DNA of 9,981 bases from Rhodothermia bacterium (GTDB lineage: Bacteria > Bacteroidota > Rhodothermia > Rhodothermales > JABDKH01). Each line of letters starts with the position of its first letter. Position 1 is the stretch's first letter. Location: assembly GCA_030431165.1 (NCBI GenBank), contig JAUIJQ010000070.1:1-9981 (forward strand), written 5' to 3'. A program made the position numbers and the translations under genes. Below are positions 1 to 6,701 of this stretch, in pieces. The notes beneath the pieces are model-generated. The model was not told the DNA's origin. It saw nothing but the letters and a program-made list of their open reading frames with translations, and did no database searches.

Positions 1-319
1 CACCTCGTTCGGCTGCGCTCGCGCTGGCGGCGGTGTTCGCGACCGGCCCGATCGGCGGGCGGACATCGGACACGAGCCCGATCGTCGGCCAGATCGCGTT
101 GGCGCCGGCGGGAGACAGTCTGTTGACTACCGAGAGCAGGCGCCATTCCCAACCAGGTACCGGCAGCGCACGTACCGACGCGTGGGGCACGCCCCCTTCG
201 GCGCAGAGCACGCGGCAGCGCCAGTCGGACTCCAGCGTCTCGTCGCAAAGCTGAGCGAGATGCTGTCCAAGACCGCCTTTTCCGAACGGCGCGGCACAGG
301 AAACGACGCGCTCGGTCAT
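1..319 (-). CDS. Probable glycosyltransferase, N-terminal part (runs off left edge)
   Basis: An open frame begins at ATG 319-317 and stays open for 106 codons to the window edge. Its ATG overlaps the TGA of the upstream sulfotransferase (ATGA at 319-316), a typical sign of translational coupling. The protein starts MTERVVSCAAPFGKGGLGQH. A short beta-strand followed by a glycine-rich loop (GKGGLG, residues 13-18) and a helix is how many GT-B fold glycosyltransferases (GT4/GT1) begin, where this loop lies at the acceptor/donor cleft. The polysaccharide neighbourhood supports the reading. The part visible does not include the C-terminal nucleotide-sugar domain, so donor, acceptor and even the family remain unproven. 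That it is a real coding frame is more certain than its function. Confidence 0.55.
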   Translation of the reverse strand, partial: MTERVVSCAAPFGKGGLGQHLAQLCDETLESDWRCRVLCAEGGVPHASVRALPVPGWEWRLLSVVNRLSPAGANAIWPTIGLVSDVRPPIGPVANTAASASAAERG

Positions 320-1275
320 TTCACCGCCCCCCCGACCGTCGCGTAACCCCAGTGCTCAAGCAGGTCGCGCCCGAGGATTTCGCCAAACTCCACAACGTCC
401 TGCCGGAACTCGGTCATGAGCTGCTCACGCAGGGCGGCATCAATCTCTCCTTTACCGGCCACGGCGAGTGAATCGGTAACCGATCCGAGTACACGTCGAC
501 GCATCGCCGTTGGCACGACCGACTTGATTGCCTTGTTCAGCCCACCCATCGCCCCACGGCCGTGTGCCAGGTCCTGAACCGCGCGTGCCAGGCGTGGTGC
601 GCGGGTGCGGCTCGCCTGATTCACCTCGGTACGACTTGGGTGGAAGTCGGGCTCAACACCAACCAGGCTGTAGACGTCGCGAACAACGGCTGCGTTGTCA
701 GAGCGGAACTCATCGTACAGATAGACGCGAATGTTCTCACTCGGAAACACGTCAATGAAGCGTTGCAACTGTTCGGCGTACCGAATCCGGTCGCGGTAGA
801 ACAGCATGGCCGGCACACGGCAACCGGCGGGAATCCGCTTTCCCTCTTTGCGGTCGGCCTCTGCCGCCAGCGCGTCACCCAGCTCGCGGATGACCTCTCC
901 TTCTGCCGCTACGTTTCGGAGCATCTGCAGGTGATACGAAAGGAGAAAATCTACCGGCTCCCGAAAGATTGCGACAATACGCGCGTCGGGATTGTAGTCG
1001 TAAATCGCCTGGGCCGCTACGTGCGAGTAGAGGTAACATGCGCTTCCGTCGACAAGCTTCTGCCCTGGCGTGGCACGCTCATAGCAGCGCTCGTATTCGC
1101 TTGGTGACAGCCGATAGAAGGCGCCCTCCGGGAACGCGTGCGTAAAATCGTCGGCGAAGTAGTTCGGCTCCTTGGGATCTGAGAGACACAGATCGGGATG
1201 CTGATCGAGATAATCGCACAGGGCACTTGTGCCACTCTTTGAATTCCCAACAACAAACAACTCGACCTTCTTCAT
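316..1275 (-). CDS. Sulfotransferase (PAPS-dependent, KEP-type)
   Basis: Predicted to transfer sulfate from PAPS to a carbohydrate hydroxyl, probably on the polysaccharide made by this cluster. The 5'-phosphosulfate-binding loop is VGNSKSGTSAL at residues 9-19. A KEPNYF motif follows at 35-40, as in heparan-sulfate-type bacterial sulfotransferases. The 3'-phosphate-binding segment is FREPVDFLLSYH at 104-115, with Arg105 and Ser113. An LYDEF segment at 186-190 matches the usual position of the family's late Y-E-D-like motif. The start at 1275 gives 319 residues and is preceded by AGGGAGG at 1290-1284 with an 8-base spacer, the best ribosome site in the window. An in-frame ATG at 1347 overlaps the previous stop (ATGA) and would add 24 residues, but it has no visible ribosome site. 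The gene overlaps the next one by four bases. The exact acceptor cannot be told. Confidence 0.87.
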   Translation of the reverse strand: MKKVELFVVGNSKSGTSALCDYLDQHPDLCLSDPKEPNYFADDFTHAFPEGAFYRLSPSEYERCYERATPGQKLVDGSACYLYSHVAAQAIYDYNPDARIVAIFREPVDFLLSYHLQMLRNVAAEGEVIRELGDALAAEADRKEGKRIPAGCRVPAMLFYRDRIRYAEQLQRFIDVFPSENIRVYLYDEFRSDNAAVVRDVYSLVGVEPDFHPSRTEVNQASRTRAPRLARAVQDLAHGRGAMGGLNKAIKSVVPTAMRRRVLGSVTDSLAVAGKGEIDAALREQLMTEFRQDVVEFGEILGRDLLEHWGYATVGGAVK

Positions 1276-1288
1276 TTCATCAGCCTCC

Positions 1289-1310
1289 CTGCAAAGGGGC
1301 TTTATTGCAG
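1289..1310 (-). other. Short inverted repeat before the KEP sulfotransferase ribosome site
   Basis: CTGCAA (1289-1294) and TTGCAG (1305-1310) are complementary, with a 10-base loop. On the minus strand this small stem sits in the 68-base gap between the two sulfotransferase genes and ends next to the AGGGAGG ribosome site (1290-1284), overlapping it by two bases. Six base pairs is modest, so a role in translation is only possible. Confidence 0.25.
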
Positions 1311-1343
1311 CGGGCCTTGACGCCGCCGCACCTGATTCACTAT

Positions 1344-2468
1344 TCATCGCTGTGACGACAGGGACTGGCCAGCCCCTGCCCTCTTGCGAAAGCGTGGCAG
1401 AAAGCCGTGCATCACCTGGTAGTCAGGCACCTGCCGGTTCCGCCACATATGGTATTTCCAGTAGTGCTGCCTGACCCAAATCGACGCACGCGTCGGCAAG
1501 TTCGGCAGCTCCCCCTCGACGTCGTACGAGAACGTCTGCATCGTGTCGCCAAAAATCGCCTCGACGGTTGCCACGTCTTTCGTATTCATGCCAGATCGCC
1601 AAGACTCTGCCTTTTTCTGCAGTATCGGCTGTTTTGCCGCCGCATTGATATCGGTCGCGGCCGCAGCCTTCATGTATTGATCCGCTTTTTCATAGTAACG
1701 GAACATCTCGGGCTCAAAGTCCAGCTCGAGGAACGAGCACAGGTTGCGCGTCGTCGTCTCGGGATCAGCGAGCAGGTCTTCGTACCGGATGATCGTGCGG
1801 TCCTCAGCGGGGATGGCCGCCTCCATAATCTTCAACCCCTCCGTCATGAAATGCAGCCGGTTGAGTGCATTGATAACTGGGTCTGTTGAATAGAACGAAG
1901 CCTTCTGCATTGACAGGACGCCCGCACGCGGATCCCGCACCATGCAGACGAATTTCGAATCCGGAAACATTTCCCGTATCTCAGCGGCATAGAAGATGTT
2001 GCCGGGCGTCTTCTCTCCCCAGCGCACCTTCCCGTAGTGCCTGGCCCACGATTCAAGCGCATGTTTGTAGGGCAATCGCATGTCAGGCGCCTGCCCCTCG
2101 GCGACGCCCCGTGCGACGATTTCCCGCGCGAGCTGTTCAAGGTCCAAGGGACCTAACTCCTCGCGATTGCGATCAAGAAAGTCTCGAACAAATATCTCGT
2201 AGTGCTCCGGGGAAAGCGTGTTGACCTTCCAATGTGTCGGCGCACGATGAAACATGGCTCCGCGGAAATACACAAGCTCGTCGGGAACGGCTACCTGCGA
2301 GTGCGAATTAAGAATCAGTCTGAGTAGCGTAGTACCCGACCGATTTGCGCCAACGATGAAAATGGGCTTCTCCATTCCCCGGTTTACCGCGAGTGTCGCT
2401 CCCGATTTGATTGCCGGATTGTTTCCGCGATCTGCCACCAAAGTCACTGGTTCTTTTCCGTGTGTCAC
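1344..2468 (-). CDS. Sulfotransferase (Sulfotransfer_3-like)
   Basis: A second, clearly different sulfotransferase of 374 residues from GTG 2468. Its PAPS 5'-phosphosulfate loop is GANRSGTTLLR at residues 40-50. WGEKTP lies at 150-155, a motif of the broad sulfotransferase family that includes protein-tyrosine and many bacterial carbohydrate sulfotransferases. The 3'-phosphate-binding motif is MVRDPRAGVLSM at 176-187, with Arg178 and Ser186. The GTG start overlaps the TGA of the exostosin-like gene (GTGA at 2468-2465), suggesting translational coupling. An internal ATG at 2375 lies five residues before the first conserved strand and is preceded by GGGGA with no spacer, so the true N-terminus may be 31 residues shorter. 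The substrate is most likely a sugar of the exported polymer, inferred from context only. Confidence 0.86.
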   Translation of the reverse strand: MTHGKEPVTLVADRGNNPAIKSGATLAVNRGMEKPIFIVGANRSGTTLLRLILNSHSQVAVPDELVYFRGAMFHRAPTHWKVNTLSPEHYEIFVRDFLDRNREELGPLDLEQLAREIVARGVAEGQAPDMRLPYKHALESWARHYGKVRWGEKTPGNIFYAAEIREMFPDSKFVCMVRDPRAGVLSMQKASFYSTDPVINALNRLHFMTEGLKIMEAAIPAEDRTIIRYEDLLADPETTTRNLCSFLELDFEPEMFRYYEKADQYMKAAAATDINAAAKQPILQKKAESWRSGMNTKDVATVEAIFGDTMQTFSYDVEGELPNLPTRASIWVRQHYWKYHMWRNRQVPDYQVMHGFLPRFRKRAGAGQSLSSQR

Positions 2469-3433
2469 TGCCGGATTCGTCTGACGACCCGCTTTGTCCG
2501 CTCAACGGCTGAATACATACGATATGCGCGTCGCATCTTCTTCCTGTGCCTGATTGCAGACGGCGTCGCCCGATCTGCCTGAACCATTTGCGCCCACTCG
2601 ATAATTCGGCCAAAAGAGGCTTCAGTTGAGAACCACGACTCGAACGTGGCGAGTGCCCGCGCAGCCATCTCCTCGGCGCGCGACTCGTGCTCACGCAGGA
2701 TTGTCGGGATCTTCGCCACATCAGATTCCGGCACGCAGATCGAAAATGTGTCCCATGCAGGGCCGGGGGGCTGAGCCCAATCATCCGCTATCACCACCGG
2801 GACGCGTCCGGCCTTGAGTACTTCGAACAGCCTCAGGCTCGCCGGACCGATACCGCGCGGACAAAGAACAAACTTGCTTCGCGCAAGCGTATCGAGATAC
2901 TGCTCCCGATACTCGGCGTCAGATCGTTTCGGCCCCGCCGCCGAGTCAATGAGGAGCGCGGACGGATCGGAGAGGCCAAGTATCTCGGCGCGTCCGGCCC
3001 AAGTCTTTGACGATCCGCAAAACGAATACAGGTAGGTCGCCGCACCAAACGGCTGTGGCTGTATGTGATCGCGCTCGAGACTTGTCTCGAGGTAGTGGCT
3101 GCTAATGCAGTGGCCGGGGTGGCACCACGAGCGGATGGCAGACCCGTAGATTCCCGGCATAACAGGAGGCGCTTTCATGCGCGGGTTGAACACGATGCTT
3201 CGTTCGCGGTGGCGCCGGTACACGCCGTCCCGGCTAATGATGTCTTGCAAAAAGCCGGTCGCGTCGGCCAACTCTGCGAAGATGATGAGGTCAGCGTGCT
3301 CGGGCAGCTCGACCAACTCATGCCGACCTGACTGATCCACCGCGGCGCAATGCCGGAGACGTTTGAGCACATTCAAACGCAGATGGTCCCCCTGCGTCCG
3401 CAGAAAGCACGATGTCAGGTGTACCTTGGCCAT
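2465..3433 (-). CDS. Exostosin-like glycosyltransferase (GT47-like)
   Basis: 322 residues from ATG 3433. The central to C-terminal part reads like the exostosin family. FVLCPRGIGPASLRLFE at residues 188-204 is followed by EVLKAGRVPVVIADDW at 204-219, the conserved donor-binding block (CPRG...S.RLfEal.aG.iPVii.d) of GT47 and related bacterial proteins. The C-terminus (about 285-322) is rich in Arg and Lys. No signal peptide or membrane segment is visible, so it should act in the cytoplasm on the growing glycan. The frame is open further upstream to an ATG at 3487. I prefer 3433 because AGTAGG sits six bases before it and the first hydrophobic strand begins there. It follows the kinase gene after 72 bases and overlaps the next sulfotransferase by GTGA. 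Donor sugar and linkage cannot be predicted. Confidence 0.8.
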   Translation of the reverse strand: MAKVHLTSCFLRTQGDHLRLNVLKRLRHCAAVDQSGRHELVELPEHADLIIFAELADATGFLQDIISRDGVYRRHRERSIVFNPRMKAPPVMPGIYGSAIRSWCHPGHCISSHYLETSLERDHIQPQPFGAATYLYSFCGSSKTWAGRAEILGLSDPSALLIDSAAGPKRSDAEYREQYLDTLARSKFVLCPRGIGPASLRLFEVLKAGRVPVVIADDWAQPPGPAWDTFSICVPESDVAKIPTILREHESRAEEMAARALATFESWFSTEASFGRIIEWAQMVQADRATPSAIRHRKKMRRAYRMYSAVERTKRVVRRIRQ

Positions 3434-3505
3434 GAACAACCTACTGACCGAACCGCGGTCATGTGGTGGCAGATCCGCGGAAGGCAAGTCAAAGTACGCG
3501 CTGTG

Positions 3506-5824
3506 CTACTCAGATTCGTCCGCGTACGCGTAGCCGTACTGATAGTCGTAGTACCCACCACGACCGTACGACTTCTGCTGGTTGAACTGGTTAAACACAA
3601 CCCCGGCGATTGAGACACCCAGGTTACGCAACGTCGTAATCGTGGTCTTCACGCCGCGTGGCGACGTCTTGTTTGCTGCGACAACCACGACCGCAAAGTC
3701 GCACAGCGGCGCAAGCACAACCGCATCTGTCACCGCCAACACCGGCGGCGAATCAACAATCACGACGTCAAAGTTCTCGCGTGCTCGTGCAAGGATCTCG
3801 ACCATGTCCTCTGATCCAAGAAGCTCGGGCGGCGGAGATTTAACCTGCCCCGCAGGGATACAATAGAGATCGTCGATGTCGGTCTTGAATGACTTGAATC
3901 CATCATCCGGGATGTCACCATCCGTGAGCATCTCGCCCATTCCCGGGCTCCGGTTTACCCCGAGCGCCTTTGCGACGGATGCTTTCCGCAGGTCACAGTC
4001 AATCAACAGCGTGCGGTTTCCATTCTGTGCCATCGAAATGGCGAGGTTCACCGAAGAGATCGTTTTTCCGTCAGCCGGTTCAGGGCTGGTGACGAGAATG
4101 ATCTGCGTTCCGGTATCGCGCGCGATGGCCTGTAGGTTTGTTCGAACGAGACGGTAGTGTTCAGCCGCCGGAGACCACGGACTGTGCAGTGTGACAAGCG
4201 CCGTACTTCGCACCTTGCCGTTGATCTCGATTTCTCGCCGACCCTTAAACGCATCGCGAATCTCACGCTGCATCGACGGTACAACACCAAGGAGGCGGTA
4301 GCCGAGGTTTTCGACTTCGTCGGGCGACTGCAGTTGATTTGAAACGGCCGAGCGCAGGAAAGCGAGCCCGGCACCGAATACCGTTCCGAGGAGGAGCGCC
4401 ATGATGAGGTTGCCCTGCAAATCGGGGGCAACCGGTGTGCGGGGAATCGTTGCCGGCCGTTCAACGCTGACGAATCCGAGCTCGGCCTGCTCAGCGATTG
4501 TATAGTCGCGCAATTTATTTCTGAGCGCCTCGAGGTAAGCCTGCTCCCGGTCCCGTCGGCGCTGCATTTCATCTACTTCGAAGACCTGTCCGGGAATCGT
4601 ACCGATGCGCGCCTGCAGGCCGGCGAGTTTCTCGTTCAGCTGCTGGATCTCTGAGTCGTGAATCCTGATCGCCCGCTCGTTGGCCTCCAACTGGAACCGG
4701 AGCTCTGACGCCTGGGCGACGCTCGACCCGCCTGTGGATGATGAGTTAATCGTCTCCTGTAGCGCAAGCCGACGAAGCTCACTCAGGTCAAGTTCAAGCT
4801 TGTTCCGTTCGCTGATCGCGGCCTGGAGCTGCGGATGGTAACGATCCGGGTTTCCTTCAAGTGTCGGATCCTCCAGAAACCACGCTTCGATTGCGGCCTG
4901 CTTGACCGCAACGGCCTCCTCCAACGTCGCGATCCGCGACTGGTAGCGCTCAAGTGCGGAGTTGTCGTCGTTCGGATTCAGGTTCAGGAGCTGCGCGCGA
5001 ATCATCTCGTTGGTATCAGAGAGTTTTCGGCGCTGGAAAGCAATGTCCTCGCGCTGCCCGAGCAGTGTGGAGTACTCAGCGACGAGGCGCTCACCTGCCG
5101 GACCCTGGGCAACGATCTCGCGGTCGCGACTGTACCGTTCCCACTCCCGCTGAAGTTGTGTCAGCAGAGAATCCGACCTGTGAATATGTACCTCAAGGAA
5201 TTCGCGGGCAGCGACGAGACTCGCGCGAGCCCGCTCGCGGGACTGTACTGCGTACTCCTCCGCGTAGACATTGGCAAGTTGAGCCGCTTCTTCGGGAGCG
5301 GTGCTGACTGAAGTGATCTGGATCATACCAACCCCGATCACGCCAAACGACATCCGGCTACTGACCTCTGCCCAACCGGGCATTCCGTCGCGATTCTCCG
5401 GCTGGAGCACCGGGAAAAATTCTTCGGTTCCCAGTGACGCCGCCGTTGCCTCGAGCTCATCGTAGACGCGCTGTGCCAGATCGGTAGAGCGCTGCAATCG
5501 ACCCAACTCCGATTCAATATCCGGAAGCTGGGAAAGAACGGATTCGGCGCCGGGAAGAGGCGTTCCGACAACGCCAAGCGAAACAACCGATGCCGCCTGA
5601 TAAGTTGGCGGTACCAACATTGAGTAGCTCACGGCCGCCGCGGTTGCAAGCGCGACGGATGCGAGAATCAGCCACTTGCCCGCCCGCAGGGCGCTCCACA
5701 CGGCCGCAAGGTCGACGCCGCCGCTGGCATTGTCGCCTCCCCCGATCGGCTCAGCCTGCAGCGACTCGCGCTGTCGGCGGAACCCAACTTCCGCCCGGTT
5801 CCCGTCCGGTCTATCTGAGGCCAT
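3506..5824 (-). CDS. Polysaccharide chain-length regulator / tyrosine autokinase (Wzc-type)
   Basis: A 772-residue inner-membrane BY-kinase that controls polymer length and export through cycles of tyrosine autophosphorylation. Residues 1-45 are cytoplasmic. TM1 is about 48-70, and a Wzz-type N-terminal domain starts near 75. A long periplasmic coiled coil covers about 195-450. A proline-rich stretch at 456-468 leads into TM2 (about 471-490). The kinase domain has the EX2RX2R oligomerisation motif (Glu555, Arg558, Arg561), Walker A SPEPADGKT (580-588), Walker A' LLIDCDLRK (606-614) and Walker B VVIVDSPP (687-694). The tail carries seven tyrosines between 753 and 767, the usual phosphorylation cluster. 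All catalytic motifs look intact and the length is normal for fused Gram-negative enzymes. No good ribosome site precedes ATG 5824. A 342-base non-coding region lies upstream, so this gene may head its own transcript. The cognate phosphatase is not in the window. Confidence 0.96.
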   Translation of the reverse strand: MASDRPDGNRAEVGFRRQRESLQAEPIGGGDNASGGVDLAAVWSALRAGKWLILASVALATAAAVSYSMLVPPTYQAASVVSLGVVGTPLPGAESVLSQLPDIESELGRLQRSTDLAQRVYDELEATAASLGTEEFFPVLQPENRDGMPGWAEVSSRMSFGVIGVGMIQITSVSTAPEEAAQLANVYAEEYAVQSRERARASLVAAREFLEVHIHRSDSLLTQLQREWERYSRDREIVAQGPAGERLVAEYSTLLGQREDIAFQRRKLSDTNEMIRAQLLNLNPNDDNSALERYQSRIATLEEAVAVKQAAIEAWFLEDPTLEGNPDRYHPQLQAAISERNKLELDLSELRRLALQETINSSSTGGSSVAQASELRFQLEANERAIRIHDSEIQQLNEKLAGLQARIGTIPGQVFEVDEMQRRRDREQAYLEALRNKLRDYTIAEQAELGFVSVERPATIPRTPVAPDLQGNLIMALLLGTVFGAGLAFLRSAVSNQLQSPDEVENLGYRLLGVVPSMQREIRDAFKGRREIEINGKVRSTALVTLHSPWSPAAEHYRLVRTNLQAIARDTGTQIILVTSPEPADGKTISSVNLAISMAQNGNRTLLIDCDLRKASVAKALGVNRSPGMGEMLTDGDIPDDGFKSFKTDIDDLYCIPAGQVKSPPPELLGSEDMVEILARARENFDVVIVDSPPVLAVTDAVVLAPLCDFAVVVVAANKTSPRGVKTTITTLRNLGVSIAGVVFNQFNQQKSYGRGGYYDYQYGYAYADESE

Positions 5825-5899
5825 AATTGTGTCTGAAAGAATGCTGTTTGGCCGGGCACTCGCCCTGCGTGGTGGTACCTGTAAAAGCGTCAGGCGATC

Positions 5900-5909
5900 C
5901 CGTTAACGG
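5900..5909. promoter_or_regulatory. Perfect 10-base palindrome, possible operator
   Basis: CCGTTAACGG equals its own reverse complement. It lies 75 bases before the kinase ATG and 13 bases from the tandem repeats. A dimeric repressor or activator could bind here, but a 10-base palindrome can also arise by chance and no known regulator is recognised. Confidence 0.25.
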
Positions 5910-5922
5910 ACAGCGAGCCACA

Positions 5923-5969
5923 CTATTGTTGTGGTATTTGTCGCAGTACTTGTTGCCGTATTGTTGCCG
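5923..5969. repeat. Degenerate tandem repeat, four units of about 12 bases
   Basis: On the plus strand the units read CTATTGTTGTGG (5923-5934), TATTTGTCGCAG (5935-5946), TACTTGTTGCCG (5947-5958) and TATTGTTGCCG (5959-5969, one base shorter). The shared core is roughly TA-TTGT-GC-G. The phase is kept across all four, with units lying 12 bases apart, slightly more than one helical turn. They lie in non-coding DNA 99-145 bases before the kinase start, so protein coding does not explain them. Confidence 0.55.
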
Positions 5970-6115
5970 CGAGGCCATCTCGCTCGTCCGCGCTCACGTG
6001 GAATCAAAACGCGGTCCAAAGAGAGTTATTGCCCATAAAACCTTGTAAAACCCCAAGATGAGGCATACAGGGCCTTTAACCTGTTCACCTTGAGTCTCGC
6101 TCTGAGAGAACGTGC

Positions 6116-6153
6116 CGGGCGCCACTGCGACGAACGTCGCTACCCCGCGCCCG
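6116..6153 (-). other. Nested GC-rich stem-loop after the SLBB gene
   Basis: The outer arms CGGGCGC (6116-6122) and GCGCCCG (6147-6153) are perfectly complementary. Inside them, GCGACG (6127-6132) and CGTCGC (6135-6140) form a second stem around AA. The structure begins 14 bases after the SLBB stop. On the minus strand it is followed by CACGTTCTCTC instead of a run of T, so it does not fit a classical intrinsic terminator. It may pause RNA polymerase, or protect the 3' end of the upstream message. Confidence 0.45.
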
Positions 6154-6166
6154 CAACATTCCGTTA

Positions 6167-6673
6167 CTACAGATCGCGGAGCCTGAATACGAGCAACACC
6201 AGCGAAGACGCGGCTCCGATCGCGGTCGTCACATTGCGAAACGTAAGTCGCTTCTGTCGTTCGATGTGTTCAAAGATGACCATGTCGTTATGCTGCAGTG
6301 ACGGCGGGCTCACCTCTCCGCGCAAGATCGACCGGAAGTCCTCTGAATAGATCAGCCGTCGACCCTGGTTGTCGGCACGATAAACGTCCATGGTCGAAAT
6401 CTGCTTGACGCCCGCCGGGACAGACCCGACTCCCGCCGGCAGCAGGTGCGCGACCAGTTCCAAAAATGTGATGTCCTGGTTTACCCGTAGCGGACCCTGG
6501 CGCCCCGTTGCACCGAGTATATACAGGTCCATCACCGGTTTGCCTGCGGTGAAGTACTCATTCCGCGGAAGCGTGGTCAACTCGGCGATATTATTCTGCG
6601 CCAGAGCGGTGTCCGCATTCATGCAGGCAATTGCTACAACCAGGGTGGCGACCCGTCCGATTCGCGTACGCAT
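6167..6673 (-). CDS. Small secreted SLBB-domain protein, polysaccharide export-like
   Basis: 168 residues from ATG 6673. A signal peptide is visible: Arg3 and Arg5, a hydrophobic core at 8-18, and a likely cleavage after ALA (23-25). The mature part (about 47-137) resembles a soluble-ligand-binding beta-grasp (SLBB) domain, as found in Wza-type outer-membrane export proteins. YILGATGRQGPLRV at 51-64 corresponds to the family's V.G.V..PG.y strand, and ITFLELVAHLLPAGVG (68-83) to its t.ldai..AGG helix. A second hydrophobic segment at about 147-164 ends with Arg-Leu-Arg-Asp-Leu. The N-terminal polysaccharide-export domain of canonical Wza is missing, and the protein is about half the usual size or less. 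It follows the GT4 gene by 28 bases. It is probably an accessory or minimal export partner in the envelope. The SLBB assignment comes from pattern likeness, not a search. Confidence 0.72.
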   Translation of the reverse strand: MRTRIGRVATLVVAIACMNADTALAQNNIAELTTLPRNEYFTAGKPVMDLYILGATGRQGPLRVNQDITFLELVAHLLPAGVGSVPAGVKQISTMDVYRADNQGRRLIYSEDFRSILRGEVSPPSLQHNDMVIFEHIERQKRLTFRNVTTAIGAASSLVLLVFRLRDL

Positions 6674-6701
6674 ATCAACAGTTCTCAGTAGAGCGGAAGA
6701 G

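Larger units (their letters stand above)
5825..6166 (-). promoter_or_regulatory. Non-coding leader in front of the kinase gene
   Basis: 342 bases without a convincing gene, between the SLBB stop and the kinase start. In transcription order it contains a nested GC-rich stem-loop (6153-6116), an AT-richer stretch around 6060-6020, a tandem array of four 12-base units (5969-5923) and the palindrome CCGTTAACGG (5909-5900). On the minus strand, TTTACA at 6049-6044 could be a -35 box, but I found no well-spaced -10 box. I therefore call the region regulatory from its structure, not from a recognised promoter. The elements are listed separately. Confidence 0.4.

Noticed and set aside
580..640. CRISPR, tRNA or mobile-element signatures across the whole window (coordinates nominal)
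   Set aside because: I looked for regularly spaced identical repeats, tRNA-like cloverleaf arms, transposase motifs and terminal inverted repeats and found none. The only tandem array is the degenerate 12-base one at 5923-5969, which has no spacers.
562..1107. 181-codon open frame on the plus strand
   Set aside because: It lies wholly inside the KEP sulfotransferase on the other strand, whose family motifs are clear. The antisense protein shows no recognisable motif and is explained by high GC content.
4015..4090. Possible defective Walker A in the tyrosine autokinase
   Set aside because: SPEPADGKT lacks the textbook leading glycine, but bacterial tyrosine kinases often vary there. Gly-Lys-Thr, Walker A' and Walker B are all intact, so loss of activity is not indicated.
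5827..6048. Short plus-strand frame in the gap before the kinase gene
   Set aside because: It spans the tandem repeats and has no ribosome site and no coherent protein pattern. The gap is better explained as regulatory DNA.
6116..6153. Classical Rho-independent terminator
   Set aside because: The stem is strong but no T-run follows on the minus strand, so I list it only as a structured element.
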